From Psychrobacter sp. 4Dc (GTDB lineage Bacteria; Pseudomonadota; Gammaproteobacteria; Pseudomonadales; Moraxellaceae): 64,000 nucleotides of DNA. How positions within the stretch are numbered: position 1 is the stretch's first letter; every line of letters begins with the position of its first letter. The notes under the pieces are model-generated. The model searched no databases. It was not told the origin of the DNA and saw only the letters and a program-made list of their open reading frames with translations. This document shows positions 1-8,398 of the stretch, one piece after another. Position numbers and translations under genes: made by a program. The stretch spans positions 31,168-95,167 of the forward strand of contig NZ_PJAT01000097.1 of the NCBI RefSeq assembly GCF_002836715.1, written 5' to 3'.

Positions 1-278
1 TGATAGAGAACCATATCACCAAACCAAATTTAGAAAATATAAACCAAACAAAAAATAAAGCATTAATAAGAACTCCCATAAAAAAAGTTCTTATCCACCA
101 CCCATCTTGTATGTATATTTCTTTATACGAATGCCACTTTCCCATCATTAATGTAGTTGGCATCGCAAACAAGCCACCTGCAATAAGATAAACTGGAAAA
201 AACAGTATGAACAATAGACCTATGCTGTTATCTGACCCCTGCCGTCAATCCCGTAGACTTAAACTTGGGAGATTTTAA

Positions 279-1148
279 TTACGCAGCTTGACGATAATAA
301 TCAAACCACACCTGTCTTGGCGATTTATAGCTCAAGCCCTTTTGAATCCTCGTTTGGTTGTAGTACAGCTCAATATAGCCAATAATATCGTTGATCGCTG
401 CAAATCTAGTCTTATAATCCTGATGATATACCAGCTCGTTCTTTAAAGTGCCCCAGAAGCTTTCTATGGGTGCGTTGTCGAAGCAATTACCTTTAGCGCT
501 CATTGAGCCTGTAAATTGATGCTGTTTAATGATCTTATGATACGCATGGCTACAGTATTGACTACCTCTGTCTGAGTGCACAATTAACCCTTTATTAGGC
601 CGTTTGTTTTTGATTGCCATACTTAGTGCTTTGCAAACTAAGTCAGCAGTCATGCGTTTGTTGATCGCATAGCCGACCAGCTCTTTGGTATATAAGTCCT
701 TGACCCCTGCTAAGTACAGCCAGCCCTCATGTGTCCAGATATAAGTAATATCGCTAACCCAAGACTCATTAGGGCGACTGGTGTCAAACTTCTGATCGAG
801 CACGTTTGGATAGACCAGTTTGTGATGATTAGAGTCAGTGGTGACTTTAAAGCGCTTATGACGACGGCATTTGATGCCAAATTCTTCTTTGATGCTTCTG
901 ACCATGTATAGACTAATATTATGTCCTTGTCCGCTTAGATACGCATGCAGACGCTCAAAACCGTAGCGTTCGAGGGTTTCACTGTGAGCCGCTTTAACCA
1001 ACAACTCGCACTGATTACGATGTACCTGCTGACAGCTGATATGACGACCTAGCCAGTCATAGTAGCTTGAGGGTTTAACCTGTAGTACGCGGCACATGCT
1101 ACTAATGCTAAAGACTTGCTGATTGTCTTTAATAAAGGCGTACTTCAC
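279..1148 (-). CDS. IS3-family transposase OrfB (DDE integrase domain)
   Basis: This 289-residue protein has an N-terminal HTH_21-like region followed by an rve-type DDE catalytic core. The first Asp lies in WVSDITYIWT, the second in VHSDRGSQY and the Glu in NAPIESFWGTLKNE, all in the expected order and spacing. It cuts and joins IS ends in the nucleoid. The annotated GTG start at 1148 overlaps the TAG stop of orfA by one base. As in other IS3 elements, the active enzyme is probably the OrfAB fusion made by -1 frameshifting, not this product alone. The length is normal for the family and nothing is truncated. Confidence 0.93.
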   Translation of the reverse strand: MKYAFIKDNQQVFSISSMCRVLQVKPSSYYDWLGRHISCQQVHRNQCELLVKAAHSETLERYGFERLHAYLSGQGHNISLYMVRSIKEEFGIKCRRHKRFKVTTDSNHHKLVYPNVLDQKFDTSRPNESWVSDITYIWTHEGWLYLAGVKDLYTKELVGYAINKRMTADLVCKALSMAIKNKRPNKGLIVHSDRGSQYCSHAYHKIIKQHQFTGSMSAKGNCFDNAPIESFWGTLKNELVYHQDYKTRFAAINDIIGYIELYYNQTRIQKGLSYKSPRQVWFDYYRQAA

Positions 1149-1444
1149 TAACTGTGCTTGGCAAAGTACGCCGTCGCCTTTTTTAAGATCTCGCGCTCCT
1201 CTTCGGCCACTTTAAGTTGCCGCTTGAGCTGCTTTATTTCTTGAAGAGCACTTATAAGATCAGGATCATATTGCTCTGTGCCGACAAGCTTGCCTTGATT
1301 GGCTTTGTTCTGCCAATTTGAGAGCGTTTGCATGGCAATGCCAAGCTGCTTTGCAGTGGCTGAAATATTGCCATTGTTGTCTGCTATCTTTTTAACAGCC
1401 TCGGCTTTAAATTCGTCACTGTAGGTTCTTACTTTCTTGGTCAT
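1148..1444 (-). CDS. IS3-family transposase OrfA (helix-turn-helix)
   Basis: This 98-residue protein has an N-terminal HTH (YSDEFKAEAVKKIADNNGNI, then ATAKQLGIAMQTLSNW) that recognises the IS ends. A C-terminal leucine-zipper-like coiled coil (LISALQEIKQLKRQLKVAEEEREIL) follows. It is the first gene of the element and is followed at once by orfB in the -1 frame. An A AAA AAG slippery heptamer lies at 1184-1178 in the right phase (after TT of the Leu codon), so ribosomes can shift into orfB. The assignment to IS3 is firm; the subgroup was not determined. Confidence 0.92.
   Translation of the reverse strand: MTKKVRTYSDEFKAEAVKKIADNNGNISATAKQLGIAMQTLSNWQNKANQGKLVGTEQYDPDLISALQEIKQLKRQLKVAEEEREILKKATAYFAKHS
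1178..1184 (-). promoter_or_regulatory. Programmed -1 ribosomal frameshift site (A AAA AAG) between orfA and orfB
   Basis: The heptamer reads A|AAA|AAG in the orfA frame, the canonical X|XXY|YYZ phase for IS3 elements. It sits about 30 bases before the orfA stop, and orfB lies in the -1 frame, so slippage here gives the fused OrfAB transposase. I did not identify a stimulatory downstream structure. Confidence 0.75.
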
Positions 1445-1811
1445 GATAAACTCCGGTTAATACGCTTAGTTTACCAAGTTTAGTTGTACGGTTTATTCAG
1501 CATAGCTTAATCTGAGCTAAGAAGTGTCGCTATCCATGGAAAAATAATGAGCTCATACAGCGCACCTACGAATAAAAATAACTTAGTAACCTTCATTTTT
1601 GGATATTCAGCCAAACTTTCGTTCAAACTATGACTTGGCTGATTTAATTTATTTTTCATATGACTGCCTAAATCCTATTCAGGGCTACCCGTCAGTATGT
1701 GATAAACAGTATTTGTGCCAGCATTACTGTAAAAATGTAGCTCATACAATAGAAAACATGTTGAGTAAGGCAAACAGGTAGCAAAAAAAACGTCTACATC
1801 TTTCTTGTCCA

Positions 1812-2441
1812 CTAACGAATAACCAAGCCTGTCGTTGCGTCACGAATCTGGCTAGGTAAGGTATAACCCAATGTATCACCCTGCAAATAACCAATTTGCT
1901 CTTCGAAATAAGCATAGGCGGCTTCAAAGGTGCTAGCAGGCGTTTGTCCTGATCGGTTGCAGCTTGTAGAAACCAATAGACCAAATGGATTCTGCTCACC
2001 GACCATCTGCTGGCAAAGCTGGCGAACTGTAGGGTGCGAGATGACGCGAACAGCAATAGTCTGATGCTGACCGGTAATCCAAGTAGGTACAGTGCTCGCA
2101 AGCGGCTGAGGAATCGGTAATAACCAAGTATGTGCTTGACGATTGTGCTGTTCATCTCTGCTATCGTCTGTCTGCCAACTATCAATAACCTGCTGGCGCT
2201 GAACATCATCTAAAGAGGCTAGCAAAGGTGCTAAGCGAGACACACTATCAGTGACGACTATCATGCCTTTGGCTTGTGGACGTTGTTTAATATCCAAAAT
2301 ACGCTGAACAGCTGCTTGGTCATAAGGGTCGCAACCAATACCCCAAACGCTTTCTGTAGGATACGCGAGCAGCTGCCCTTCTTTTAGCCACTTAGCAGCT
2401 TGAATGGCAGAATTAGTAATAAGAGGTGTAGGTTGGCTCAT
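1812..2441 (-). CDS. tsaC: L-threonylcarbamoyladenylate synthase (TsaC/Sua5/YrdC family)
   Basis: It makes threonylcarbamoyl-AMP from threonine, bicarbonate and ATP, the first step of t6A37 modification in tRNAs that read ANN codons. The 209-residue length fits the short TsaC form with no Sua5 extension. Family marks are the N-terminal LAYPTESVWGIGCDPYDQAA, the KQRPQAKGMIVV segment with its Lys/Arg substrate contacts, and the late LLVSTSCNRSGQTPA motif. It is cytosolic. It follows dprA on the same strand after 117 bp, a common gammaproteobacterial pairing (dprA-tsaC), so the two may be co-transcribed. The Shine-Dalgarno sequence before the ATG is weak. Confidence 0.93.
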   Translation of the reverse strand: MSQPTPLITNSAIQAAKWLKEGQLLAYPTESVWGIGCDPYDQAAVQRILDIKQRPQAKGMIVVTDSVSRLAPLLASLDDVQRQQVIDSWQTDDSRDEQHNRQAHTWLLPIPQPLASTVPTWITGQHQTIAVRVISHPTVRQLCQQMVGEQNPFGLLVSTSCNRSGQTPASTFEAAYAYFEEQIGYLQGDTLGYTLPSQIRDATTGLVIR

Positions 2442-2558
2442 GACTTAGATAGTTCGTAGAAGTAAATTCTAATAATACCACAAGAAAGATATTGTCTAGG
2501 AGAGTCTATAACTAAGGGCTATCTATGCCAGTGTCCAATAAGGAATATTTACAACATT

Positions 2559-3809
2559 TTAAATGCGTAAATATCGTCCACCTTGTTCACTGATAAGACC
2601 CATTAGTTCAAGCTCCATTAGCTGACCAATCAACTGCGGCGGTGCAAGCTTGGTTGCACTAATAAGCGCATCTAAATCTTGCCCATGCCAGTCAAGCTGC
2701 TCATAGATTGCAGTTAAATGCTCAGGCACAACGACTGTACTGCGCGCAGGCTTTATCTCAGAGGTTGGTTGCTGGCTAGTAGATTTGATTGAGCTTGTCT
2801 CTATCGCTTCAGAAGTCTGAGTGATATTAGAGTGATTACTATTGAAATTAGTAGCGTTCGCTGTTCTATAAGCGCCTTTATCATAGTCAAGCTGACCATT
2901 GACATCTTCTAGTACTTGCTGAGGATGATAAACCAAGGTCGCGCCTTCACGAATTAAATGATGACAGCCCTCTGCATTACTATTATCAATATGACTGGGA
3001 ATAGCAAAGACCTGTTTACCTTGTTCAGACGTGAGACGTGCTGTTATAAGCGAGCCGCTTTTGATTGTCGCTTCCGTCACAATGGTCGCAAGACTCAGCC
3101 CAGCTACCAAACGATTGCGACGCGGAAAAGTATGTTTATGCGGCTGCGTGTGTGGTAGTAGCTCACTGATGATGCAGCCACCTTGCTCAATAATTTGAGT
3201 AAATAACTGATCTCGATGATTGGGATAGTTCACATCGATCCCTGTACCCATTACACCAACCGTCCGTCCCTGATAGTCAGGGTCTGCCTGAGCTAGCGCG
3301 CCTAAATGTGCGCGTTTATCTACACCCATAGCTAGACCGCTAGTAACGATATAACCTGCTTGCGCTAAGTACTGCGCCATATCAAACGTGATTTTTTGCG
3401 CATGCGCGGTGGGTTTGCGGCTACCTACTATAGCGATTTGTGCTTGATGTAGGCGCGCGCTATTCCCACGATAAAATAATAATGGCGGCGGGTCGTAGAT
3501 TTGTGAGAGTTGAGCAGGATAATCGGCGTCATCAGCGAATAGCAAGCCATAACGCCCCTCTATCAACGCTTGCTGAATCTTATCGATATTGGCGAGTGTT
3601 TGCTCTAGCTGTTCATGACGTTTGAGATGGGTATGATGAATACCGAGCTGCTTCCATGCCTCTACTTTGGCTTGCCAAGCAAGCTGCGGATAACCGAAAG
3701 AAGTGATCAATTTGTGATAAGCAGATAACGATGCATTCACCTCGTACCACAGCGCTAAGATAGCGCGCTGATCGTCGGATAAAGAAGAGGTGACTGCCGT
3801 CATTGTCAT
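2559..3809 (-). CDS. dprA: DNA-processing protein DprA (Smf), RecA loader on single-stranded DNA
   Basis: DprA protects incoming single-stranded DNA during natural transformation and loads RecA on it. The 416-residue protein has a short N-terminal helical region and a Rossmann-like core with AIVGSRKPTAHA, YIVTSGLAMGVDKRAHLGAL and VMGTGIDVNYPNHRDQLF. A low-complexity Ser/Thr linker (about residues 310-350) leads to a C-terminal winged-helix domain (ISATKLAPPQLIGQLMELEL). ATG codons at 3809 and 3803 are both possible starts. It lies 69 bp downstream of a LysM protein gene and upstream of tsaC. Its presence is consistent with transformability, which is common in Moraxellaceae, but no other competence gene is in this window. 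Confidence 0.95.
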   Translation of the reverse strand: MTMTAVTSSLSDDQRAILALWYEVNASLSAYHKLITSFGYPQLAWQAKVEAWKQLGIHHTHLKRHEQLEQTLANIDKIQQALIEGRYGLLFADDADYPAQLSQIYDPPPLLFYRGNSARLHQAQIAIVGSRKPTAHAQKITFDMAQYLAQAGYIVTSGLAMGVDKRAHLGALAQADPDYQGRTVGVMGTGIDVNYPNHRDQLFTQIIEQGGCIISELLPHTQPHKHTFPRRNRLVAGLSLATIVTEATIKSGSLITARLTSEQGKQVFAIPSHIDNSNAEGCHHLIREGATLVYHPQQVLEDVNGQLDYDKGAYRTANATNFNSNHSNITQTSEAIETSSIKSTSQQPTSEIKPARSTVVVPEHLTAIYEQLDWHGQDLDALISATKLAPPQLIGQLMELELMGLISEQGGRYLRI

Positions 3810-3878
3810 CTGTCTCGTATAGGCAAGCTTAGATTAGTATTTGGTTTAATATATTGCTTAATACAGCCTTATAGCTAT

Positions 3879-4976
3879 TTATAAATAAGGGGGTGGTAAT
3901 AACTGATCGCCAATATTAAGTGGTAGCTCAGAGTCAAGTACGTAAGCATAACTGATGTGGTCAAAGGTATTAAAAACCATCACCATACCACTTGGCTCGT
4001 TTGGTAGACGTACCGGTGTGTCATTATCTTTAGTATCACGTACCAAAGGCCCTTTTTGATAAACCGTCAGCACATCACCTGGTTTAGCACCTTGTAAGCT
4101 ACCCAAATTGATGGTGACCACACTACCCTTCGCAGCTGAGCTGATAGAGTCCATCACACGTACGATCATACCGCCGCGACTGACACTTGCAGGCGTTGGA
4201 TAAAAGACAGGAGGAATAGCGTTGTCTAACTCTACAAAGACGCGATCCCCTTCACGCACTTCTTTGCCATAGCTATCGATAAGCTGCAAGCTAGTCACAC
4301 CATTACTTTCTGTAGAAGTAACAAGACCAGTCGCTACCTGCGTAACTTCTAAACCGATCACTTCTTGCGTTTTGGGGTCTACATATAGCTCACCCTCACG
4401 GTAGACGCCGTAACGTTGGCCCACGATAAGCGGTACGCCTTTAGCATAGACCTTATCACCACGCGCAGTAATTAAGTTACGGTTTTTAGAAGCTAAAATA
4501 TAAGGCGTGGTATTAAAGTCTTGGGGATTAACGATAAGCGTTTTATCAAGCCAATGCTGAATAGCCGACCACGGAATAGGAGGGATGCTATTGGCCGTCG
4601 AAGTAATCGCGACCGTGCTCGTACTTACATTTCCAGTAAGCTGCTTTTCAACGCCAGCACAACCTTCACCAGTATCAACGCCAATCAGTGTTTTTCCTTG
4701 AATCACACAAAGAATGAGAACGTCATTGGGGTAGATAAGGTTTGGATTTTTGATTTGCTTATTGGTTGCCCAAATTTCTTTCCAGCGCCAAGGACTGTCT
4801 AGATAGCGACCTGAGATATCCCATAAGGTATCGCCTTTTTTGACGATATAACGATTGGGCGCATCAGCTTTGATAGTTGGTGGCGGATTGTTAGCTTGAG
4901 CCGTGCTCATCAACATGGCACTACTAAACGTCGTCATTAACAGTGCTTTTGCTATCTTTTTTAAGCTCATCTTCAT
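3879..4976 (-). CDS. LysM-domain exported protein
   Basis: The protein carries an N-terminal signal peptide (MKMSLKKIAKALLMTTF... ending near AQA). One LysM module follows at about residues 40-90 (YIVKKGDTLWDISGRYL...NPNLIYPNDVL), which binds peptidoglycan. The remaining 250 residues hold no domain I can name. Homologues in this position, beside dprA, are annotated as LysM peptidoglycan-binding proteins. The frame is open back to a GTG at 5000, but the ATG at 4976 gives a clean signal peptide, so I use it; an ATG at 4970 is also possible. It is periplasmic and probably acts in envelope maintenance, but the exact role is unknown. Confidence 0.85.
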   Translation of the reverse strand: MKMSLKKIAKALLMTTFSSAMLMSTAQANNPPPTIKADAPNRYIVKKGDTLWDISGRYLDSPWRWKEIWATNKQIKNPNLIYPNDVLILCVIQGKTLIGVDTGEGCAGVEKQLTGNVSTSTVAITSTANSIPPIPWSAIQHWLDKTLIVNPQDFNTTPYILASKNRNLITARGDKVYAKGVPLIVGQRYGVYREGELYVDPKTQEVIGLEVTQVATGLVTSTESNGVTSLQLIDSYGKEVREGDRVFVELDNAIPPVFYPTPASVSRGGMIVRVMDSISSAAKGSVVTINLGSLQGAKPGDVLTVYQKGPLVRDTKDNDTPVRLPNEPSGMVMVFNTFDHISYAYVLDSELPLNIGDQLLPPPYL

Positions 4977-5000
4977 CGTTATATCCACAATATGTACCAC

Positions 5001-5302
5001 TGTGTTCGACGCAAAGAACCGTACTTAATTTATCACTGCAAAAAACCTCTAAAATTAATAAAAGTTTAATCATATCAGCAACTTATAAATAAAATTCTCA
5101 TGGCGATTATAGGGTAACTGTTCAGTGTAATTGGCTAGAATAATTCCTAAAAAAGCGCCTAGCATGATGATGACTTGCTGACGCTGTTTCTAATATTACA
5201 ATTATATCTACCATAACACAATCATAAACACTTTATTACAATGTTGTAACTTTTACGTGGATACTTTTCTTTGTTGATGATAAGCATAAAGACCGTAATT
5301 AC
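5001..5302. other. Intergenic region between thrC and the LysM gene
   Basis: These roughly 300 bases separate two minus-strand genes. They are AT-rich and should hold the LysM gene promoter and the end of the thrC transcript. I see no RNA gene, clear hairpin terminator or conserved ORF. Confidence 0.5.
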
Positions 5303-6724
5303 TTAAGCAGGATTCGGTGTGACATGTTGGCGGATTTGTTTAGCGACCAGTTCAGCTTTGTTATCCAGTACCACTACGTGCTGCGGTAAATCTTCTAACC
5401 CTTCAGTATGCGCTGGACGAGCGATATCTATCTGACCGATAGCCTCAACGATAGTATCTGCAAATTTAACGGGTAATGCTGTCTCTGCACAAACAATAAT
5501 TTCACCATTTAACTGTAGCTCTTTAGCGACTTTAATGCCGTCTGCAGTATGTGGATCAACCAATTCACCATGCTGATCATAAAGCGCTTTGATAGTCTGC
5601 AAGCGGTCGCTATGAGTAGATTTACCAGCAGCAAAACCATAGCGGTTATTAACTGCTTCCATCAAGTCAGACAAGTCAAAGCCTCGACCTGATTTTACGC
5701 CGTCAAATAACTCATGAACGCGTGCGCTATCTTTTTCTAATAGCAAATAAACAAAACGCTCAAAGTTAGATGCTTTTGAGATATCCATTGACGGACTAGA
5801 GGTTACATAGGTTTTTTCAGTCGGACGCGGCTGATAAGCACCTTGATTAAAGAAGTCATTTAAAACGTCGTTTTCATTGGTTGCGACAATCAGACGGTCA
5901 ATTGGCAGTCCCATTTCGCGAGCGATGTGACCGGCACAAATATTACCGAAATTACCTGATGGTACGCTAAAGCTGACTTTTTCATCGTTGCTCGTCGTGA
6001 CCGCAAAGTAAGCTTTAAAATAGTAAACAATCTGCGCTAGGATACGACCCCAGTTGATAGAGTTTACCGTGCCTAGGTTATAAGCGGCTTTAAACTCAGC
6101 ATCTTGCTGTAGCGCTTTGACTATGTCTTGGCAATCATCAAACATACCATCGATCGCAATGTTATGAATATTGTTGTCGGTCAAACTATACATCTGCGCA
6201 CGTTGGAACTCACTCATTTTGCCGTATGGTGACAGCATAAAGACTTCGATGTTCTCTTTACCTCGCAATGCATACTCTGCTGCACTACCCGTGTCACCAC
6301 TTGTTGCACCGATGATTGTAATACGTGCGTCTTTTTTCTTAAGCACATACTCAAAAGCATTGCCCAAAAACTGCATAGCAACATCTTTAAATGCCAATGT
6401 CGGACCGTTTGATAATCCTAGAATATATAAGTTATCTTCAAGCTTGCGGACAGGAACAATCTCGTCAGAGCCAAACACATCAGCAGTGTAAGTGCGCTCA
6501 ATGATATCTTGCAAATCAGCCGCAGGAATATCCGTCGCAAAACGCTGCATAATCGCCATCGCAAGCTTTGGATAGCTGAGCGTACGCCATTCATCAAGCG
6601 TTGCGCTATCGATGTTTGGATAGTGCTCAGGCAACATCAAACCACCATCTGGGGCAAGACCCATCAAAAGCACATCACTAAAATCCATTGGTGCTGTCTG
6701 ACCACGGGTACTGATATATTTCAT
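5303..6724 (-). CDS. thrC: Threonine synthase
   Basis: This PLP enzyme converts O-phospho-L-homoserine to threonine, the last step of the pathway. The 473 residues match the long gammaproteobacterial/yeast-type synthase. The N-terminal KYISTRGQ segment is typical. The PLP lysine is K113 in LSNGPTLAFKDVAMQ, and the glycine-rich phosphate loop is GATSGDTGSAAEYALRGKEN. The C-terminal part carries the HTADGIKVA and CAETALPVKF segments. It lies 46 bp downstream of rsmB on the same strand and may share the fmt-rsmB transcript. The usual partners thrA, thrB and hom are not in the window, so the pathway genes are dispersed. Confidence 0.96.
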   Translation of the reverse strand: MKYISTRGQTAPMDFSDVLLMGLAPDGGLMLPEHYPNIDSATLDEWRTLSYPKLAMAIMQRFATDIPAADLQDIIERTYTADVFGSDEIVPVRKLEDNLYILGLSNGPTLAFKDVAMQFLGNAFEYVLKKKDARITIIGATSGDTGSAAEYALRGKENIEVFMLSPYGKMSEFQRAQMYSLTDNNIHNIAIDGMFDDCQDIVKALQQDAEFKAAYNLGTVNSINWGRILAQIVYYFKAYFAVTTSNDEKVSFSVPSGNFGNICAGHIAREMGLPIDRLIVATNENDVLNDFFNQGAYQPRPTEKTYVTSSPSMDISKASNFERFVYLLLEKDSARVHELFDGVKSGRGFDLSDLMEAVNNRYGFAAGKSTHSDRLQTIKALYDQHGELVDPHTADGIKVAKELQLNGEIIVCAETALPVKFADTIVEAIGQIDIARPAHTEGLEDLPQHVVVLDNKAELVAKQIRQHVTPNPA

Positions 6725-6770
6725 TAGATTGTCCTGTCTACAATAATGTTATTCAATAGTTAAAAACGGT

Positions 6771-8333
6771 TTATTCAGCAGTTTTTTGTAGCAATGCATA
6801 ATAAAAACCATCGCCACTCGCGCTATCGATTGGCAAGCACTGACGACCGATTGCTTGTTCGATACCCCAGTTGCAATCTTCAGTAAACTCGATCACTACT
6901 GCATCATTATGATGAGTGATAAAGTCCTGCATTTGCTCGACGTTTTCTTGCTTTAAGATAGAGCATGTTACGTACAGCAGATAACCACCAGCTTTGAGTT
7001 GTGGCCATAAGTTATGCAAGATATCTGCTTGCAACAGTGCCGTTTGCTCGATGTCTTCTTCGGTACGCAAGATACTGATATCTGGATGACGGCGAATCAC
7101 GCCAGTCGCAGTACAAGGAGAGTCCAATAATATTGCATCAAATACGGGTTCATTTGTCGCCGCTTTTTTATTTTTGCCATGCTGCCATCTGGTTGCATCT
7201 GCACAAACGATATTAAGTGCGACGCTTTTCTCTGCTTGCTGCAAGTCATGCTGGCTTAGATTCAAGCGCTGTAAATTCTCACGAATACGTTCGATACGTG
7301 GTGCTTCATTATCGATAGCCGTTACCTTGATATCAGTAATCGCAGGTGACGTTTCAGCATCGTCTTGTTTCACGTGAAACAACGATGATTCATCGTTAGC
7401 GCTCATTAGCTCTAACCAATGAGCAAGCTTGCCACCAGGTGCCGCACAAGCATCTAGAATATGTATCTCATTATTCGTATCAGGTTTTTCAGCACTAAGC
7501 TTAGCCATTAATGCTTTATTGATAATCGGTGCAGCTAACTGAGCATGCATATCTTGCACGCTAGCCGTTCCTAAAGCGAAATCAGGCAAAGCATTAACGG
7601 AAGTGCTTTGATGTAGTCTAAGACCTTTGGTTGATAGCGTAGCAGCGGCAGACTCTGATGAGTTCGCTACCTTAAAGCCAGTCGTTAGCTCAACGATATC
7701 TGCATCAATTTCTGCGCCATCCAATGCATGCTGATAGTCCTCTACCGAAGTAACCGCCGAATTCACTCGTAAAAACATCGGTGCTGGTTGGCGTAAGCCT
7801 TGTGTCAGCTCATCATACTGCTCGCTCCAATCTTGCTTAAGCTGGTAAGCAAGCCAATTTGGTAGACTATGTTTTTTATCGCACTTCTTACGGAATTTGC
7901 TTGGATTCTTAGCGACCTTACGCAAAATAGCATTCACCAAACCAGTCGAGTGAGCGAACTCAATCTCTTTTGCAGCCTCAACGGTTTCGTGAATGGCGGC
8001 ATGGTCAGCTACTTCTAAGTAAAGCAACTGTACTAAGCCGACTTGAATGGTGGTACGCACCTCAATCTCTTCGATAGGGTTGTCTGCTAAGCTATCGAGC
8101 AAACGTGCCAACGCATGCCACTGGCGCAATGTCGTGAGCAGTAATGCATGGGCAAAGCCTTTATCACCATCGTGCAGACTGTTTAGCAATGGATCAAGGA
8201 CGCTTGAGAGCGACTGACCGTTTTGGATAGCCAGTAAGGTACGAATCACACGCACGCGTACGCTGCCATTCATAATAAGATTGCTTGATGGTTTGAGCTT
8301 ATTGTTTCTAGGCGCAGTACTGTTTTGTCTCAT
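6771..8333 (-). CDS. rsmB: 16S rRNA (cytosine967-C5)-methyltransferase RsmB
   Basis: RsmB methylates C967 of 16S rRNA using S-adenosylmethionine. The 520-residue protein has a NusB-like RNA-binding domain (about 20-165), then the NOL1/NOP2/Sun catalytic domain. The SAM site is DACAAPGGKLAHW. The two catalytic cysteines lie in LDSPCTATGVIRRHP and YVTCSILKQEN. It is longer than E. coli RsmB (about 429) because of an extended N terminus and insertions in the catalytic domain, including SLFHVKQDD, which is encoded by a perfect parS site at 7366-7381. It follows fmt by 65 bp, the common fmt-rsmB (fmu) order. Confidence 0.95.
   Translation of the reverse strand: MRQNSTAPRNNKLKPSSNLIMNGSVRVRVIRTLLAIQNGQSLSSVLDPLLNSLHDGDKGFAHALLLTTLRQWHALARLLDSLADNPIEEIEVRTTIQVGLVQLLYLEVADHAAIHETVEAAKEIEFAHSTGLVNAILRKVAKNPSKFRKKCDKKHSLPNWLAYQLKQDWSEQYDELTQGLRQPAPMFLRVNSAVTSVEDYQHALDGAEIDADIVELTTGFKVANSSESAAATLSTKGLRLHQSTSVNALPDFALGTASVQDMHAQLAAPIINKALMAKLSAEKPDTNNEIHILDACAAPGGKLAHWLELMSANDESSLFHVKQDDAETSPAITDIKVTAIDNEAPRIERIRENLQRLNLSQHDLQQAEKSVALNIVCADATRWQHGKNKKAATNEPVFDAILLDSPCTATGVIRRHPDISILRTEEDIEQTALLQADILHNLWPQLKAGGYLLYVTCSILKQENVEQMQDFITHHNDAVVIEFTEDCNWGIEQAIGRQCLPIDSASGDGFYYALLQKTAE
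7366..7381. promoter_or_regulatory. parS site, perfect 16-mer, inside rsmB
   Basis: The bases read TGTTTCACGTGAAACA, the consensus ParB-binding palindrome, 16/16. It lies in the coding frame of rsmB, where it encodes part of FHVKQ. ParB should load here for chromosome segregation. Confidence 0.88.
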
Positions 8334-8398
8334 TAAATTTCATTTCCTTGACGTATGATCGATAGCGTCTTGTGCAAGTAGGTTAAATATAAGTAACG

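Larger units (their letters stand above)
233..1509 (-). mobile_element. IS3-family insertion sequence, about 1277 bp
   Basis: The element holds an orfA/orfB pair with the IS3-type overlapping arrangement. Reading inward, both ends carry imperfect inverted repeats that align without gaps over 36 bases and become near-identical over the innermost 12 (ACT-TAAACTTGG type). ATC lies at both outer borders (230-232 and 1510-1512) and fits a 3-bp target duplication. The match extends to ATCTGA because the left end itself begins TGA, so the exact boundary is uncertain by up to three bases. Both genes are intact, so the copy may be active. It sits inside a membrane-protein gene. Confidence 0.82.
1..1659 (-). 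pseudogene. Integral membrane protein gene interrupted by an IS3-family element (runs off the left edge)
   Basis: The 5' part starts with ATG at 1659 (AGG seven bases upstream) and encodes 50 residues with one hydrophobic stretch ending in a Ser-Ser-Asp. It then enters the insertion sequence at 1509 and meets a stop at 1509-1507. The 3' part resumes at 232 and stays open to base 1, with further hydrophobic segments and a Trp-rich loop (QDGWWIRTFF). Removing the element and one copy of a 3-bp duplication rejoins the frame exactly as S-S-D-N-S. This shows directly that one gene of at least about 127 codons was split. The protein family is not recognised; several membrane passes are visible. The insertion must truncate the product after residue 50. 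Confidence 0.8.

Noticed and set aside
1599..1781. 60-codon plus-strand ORF after the IS
   Set aside because: It is antisense to the start of the interrupted membrane gene and lacks family features.
1742..2209. 155-codon minus-strand ORF overlapping tsaC
   Set aside because: It lies in another frame of the well-supported tsaC gene and its translation has no recognisable pattern.
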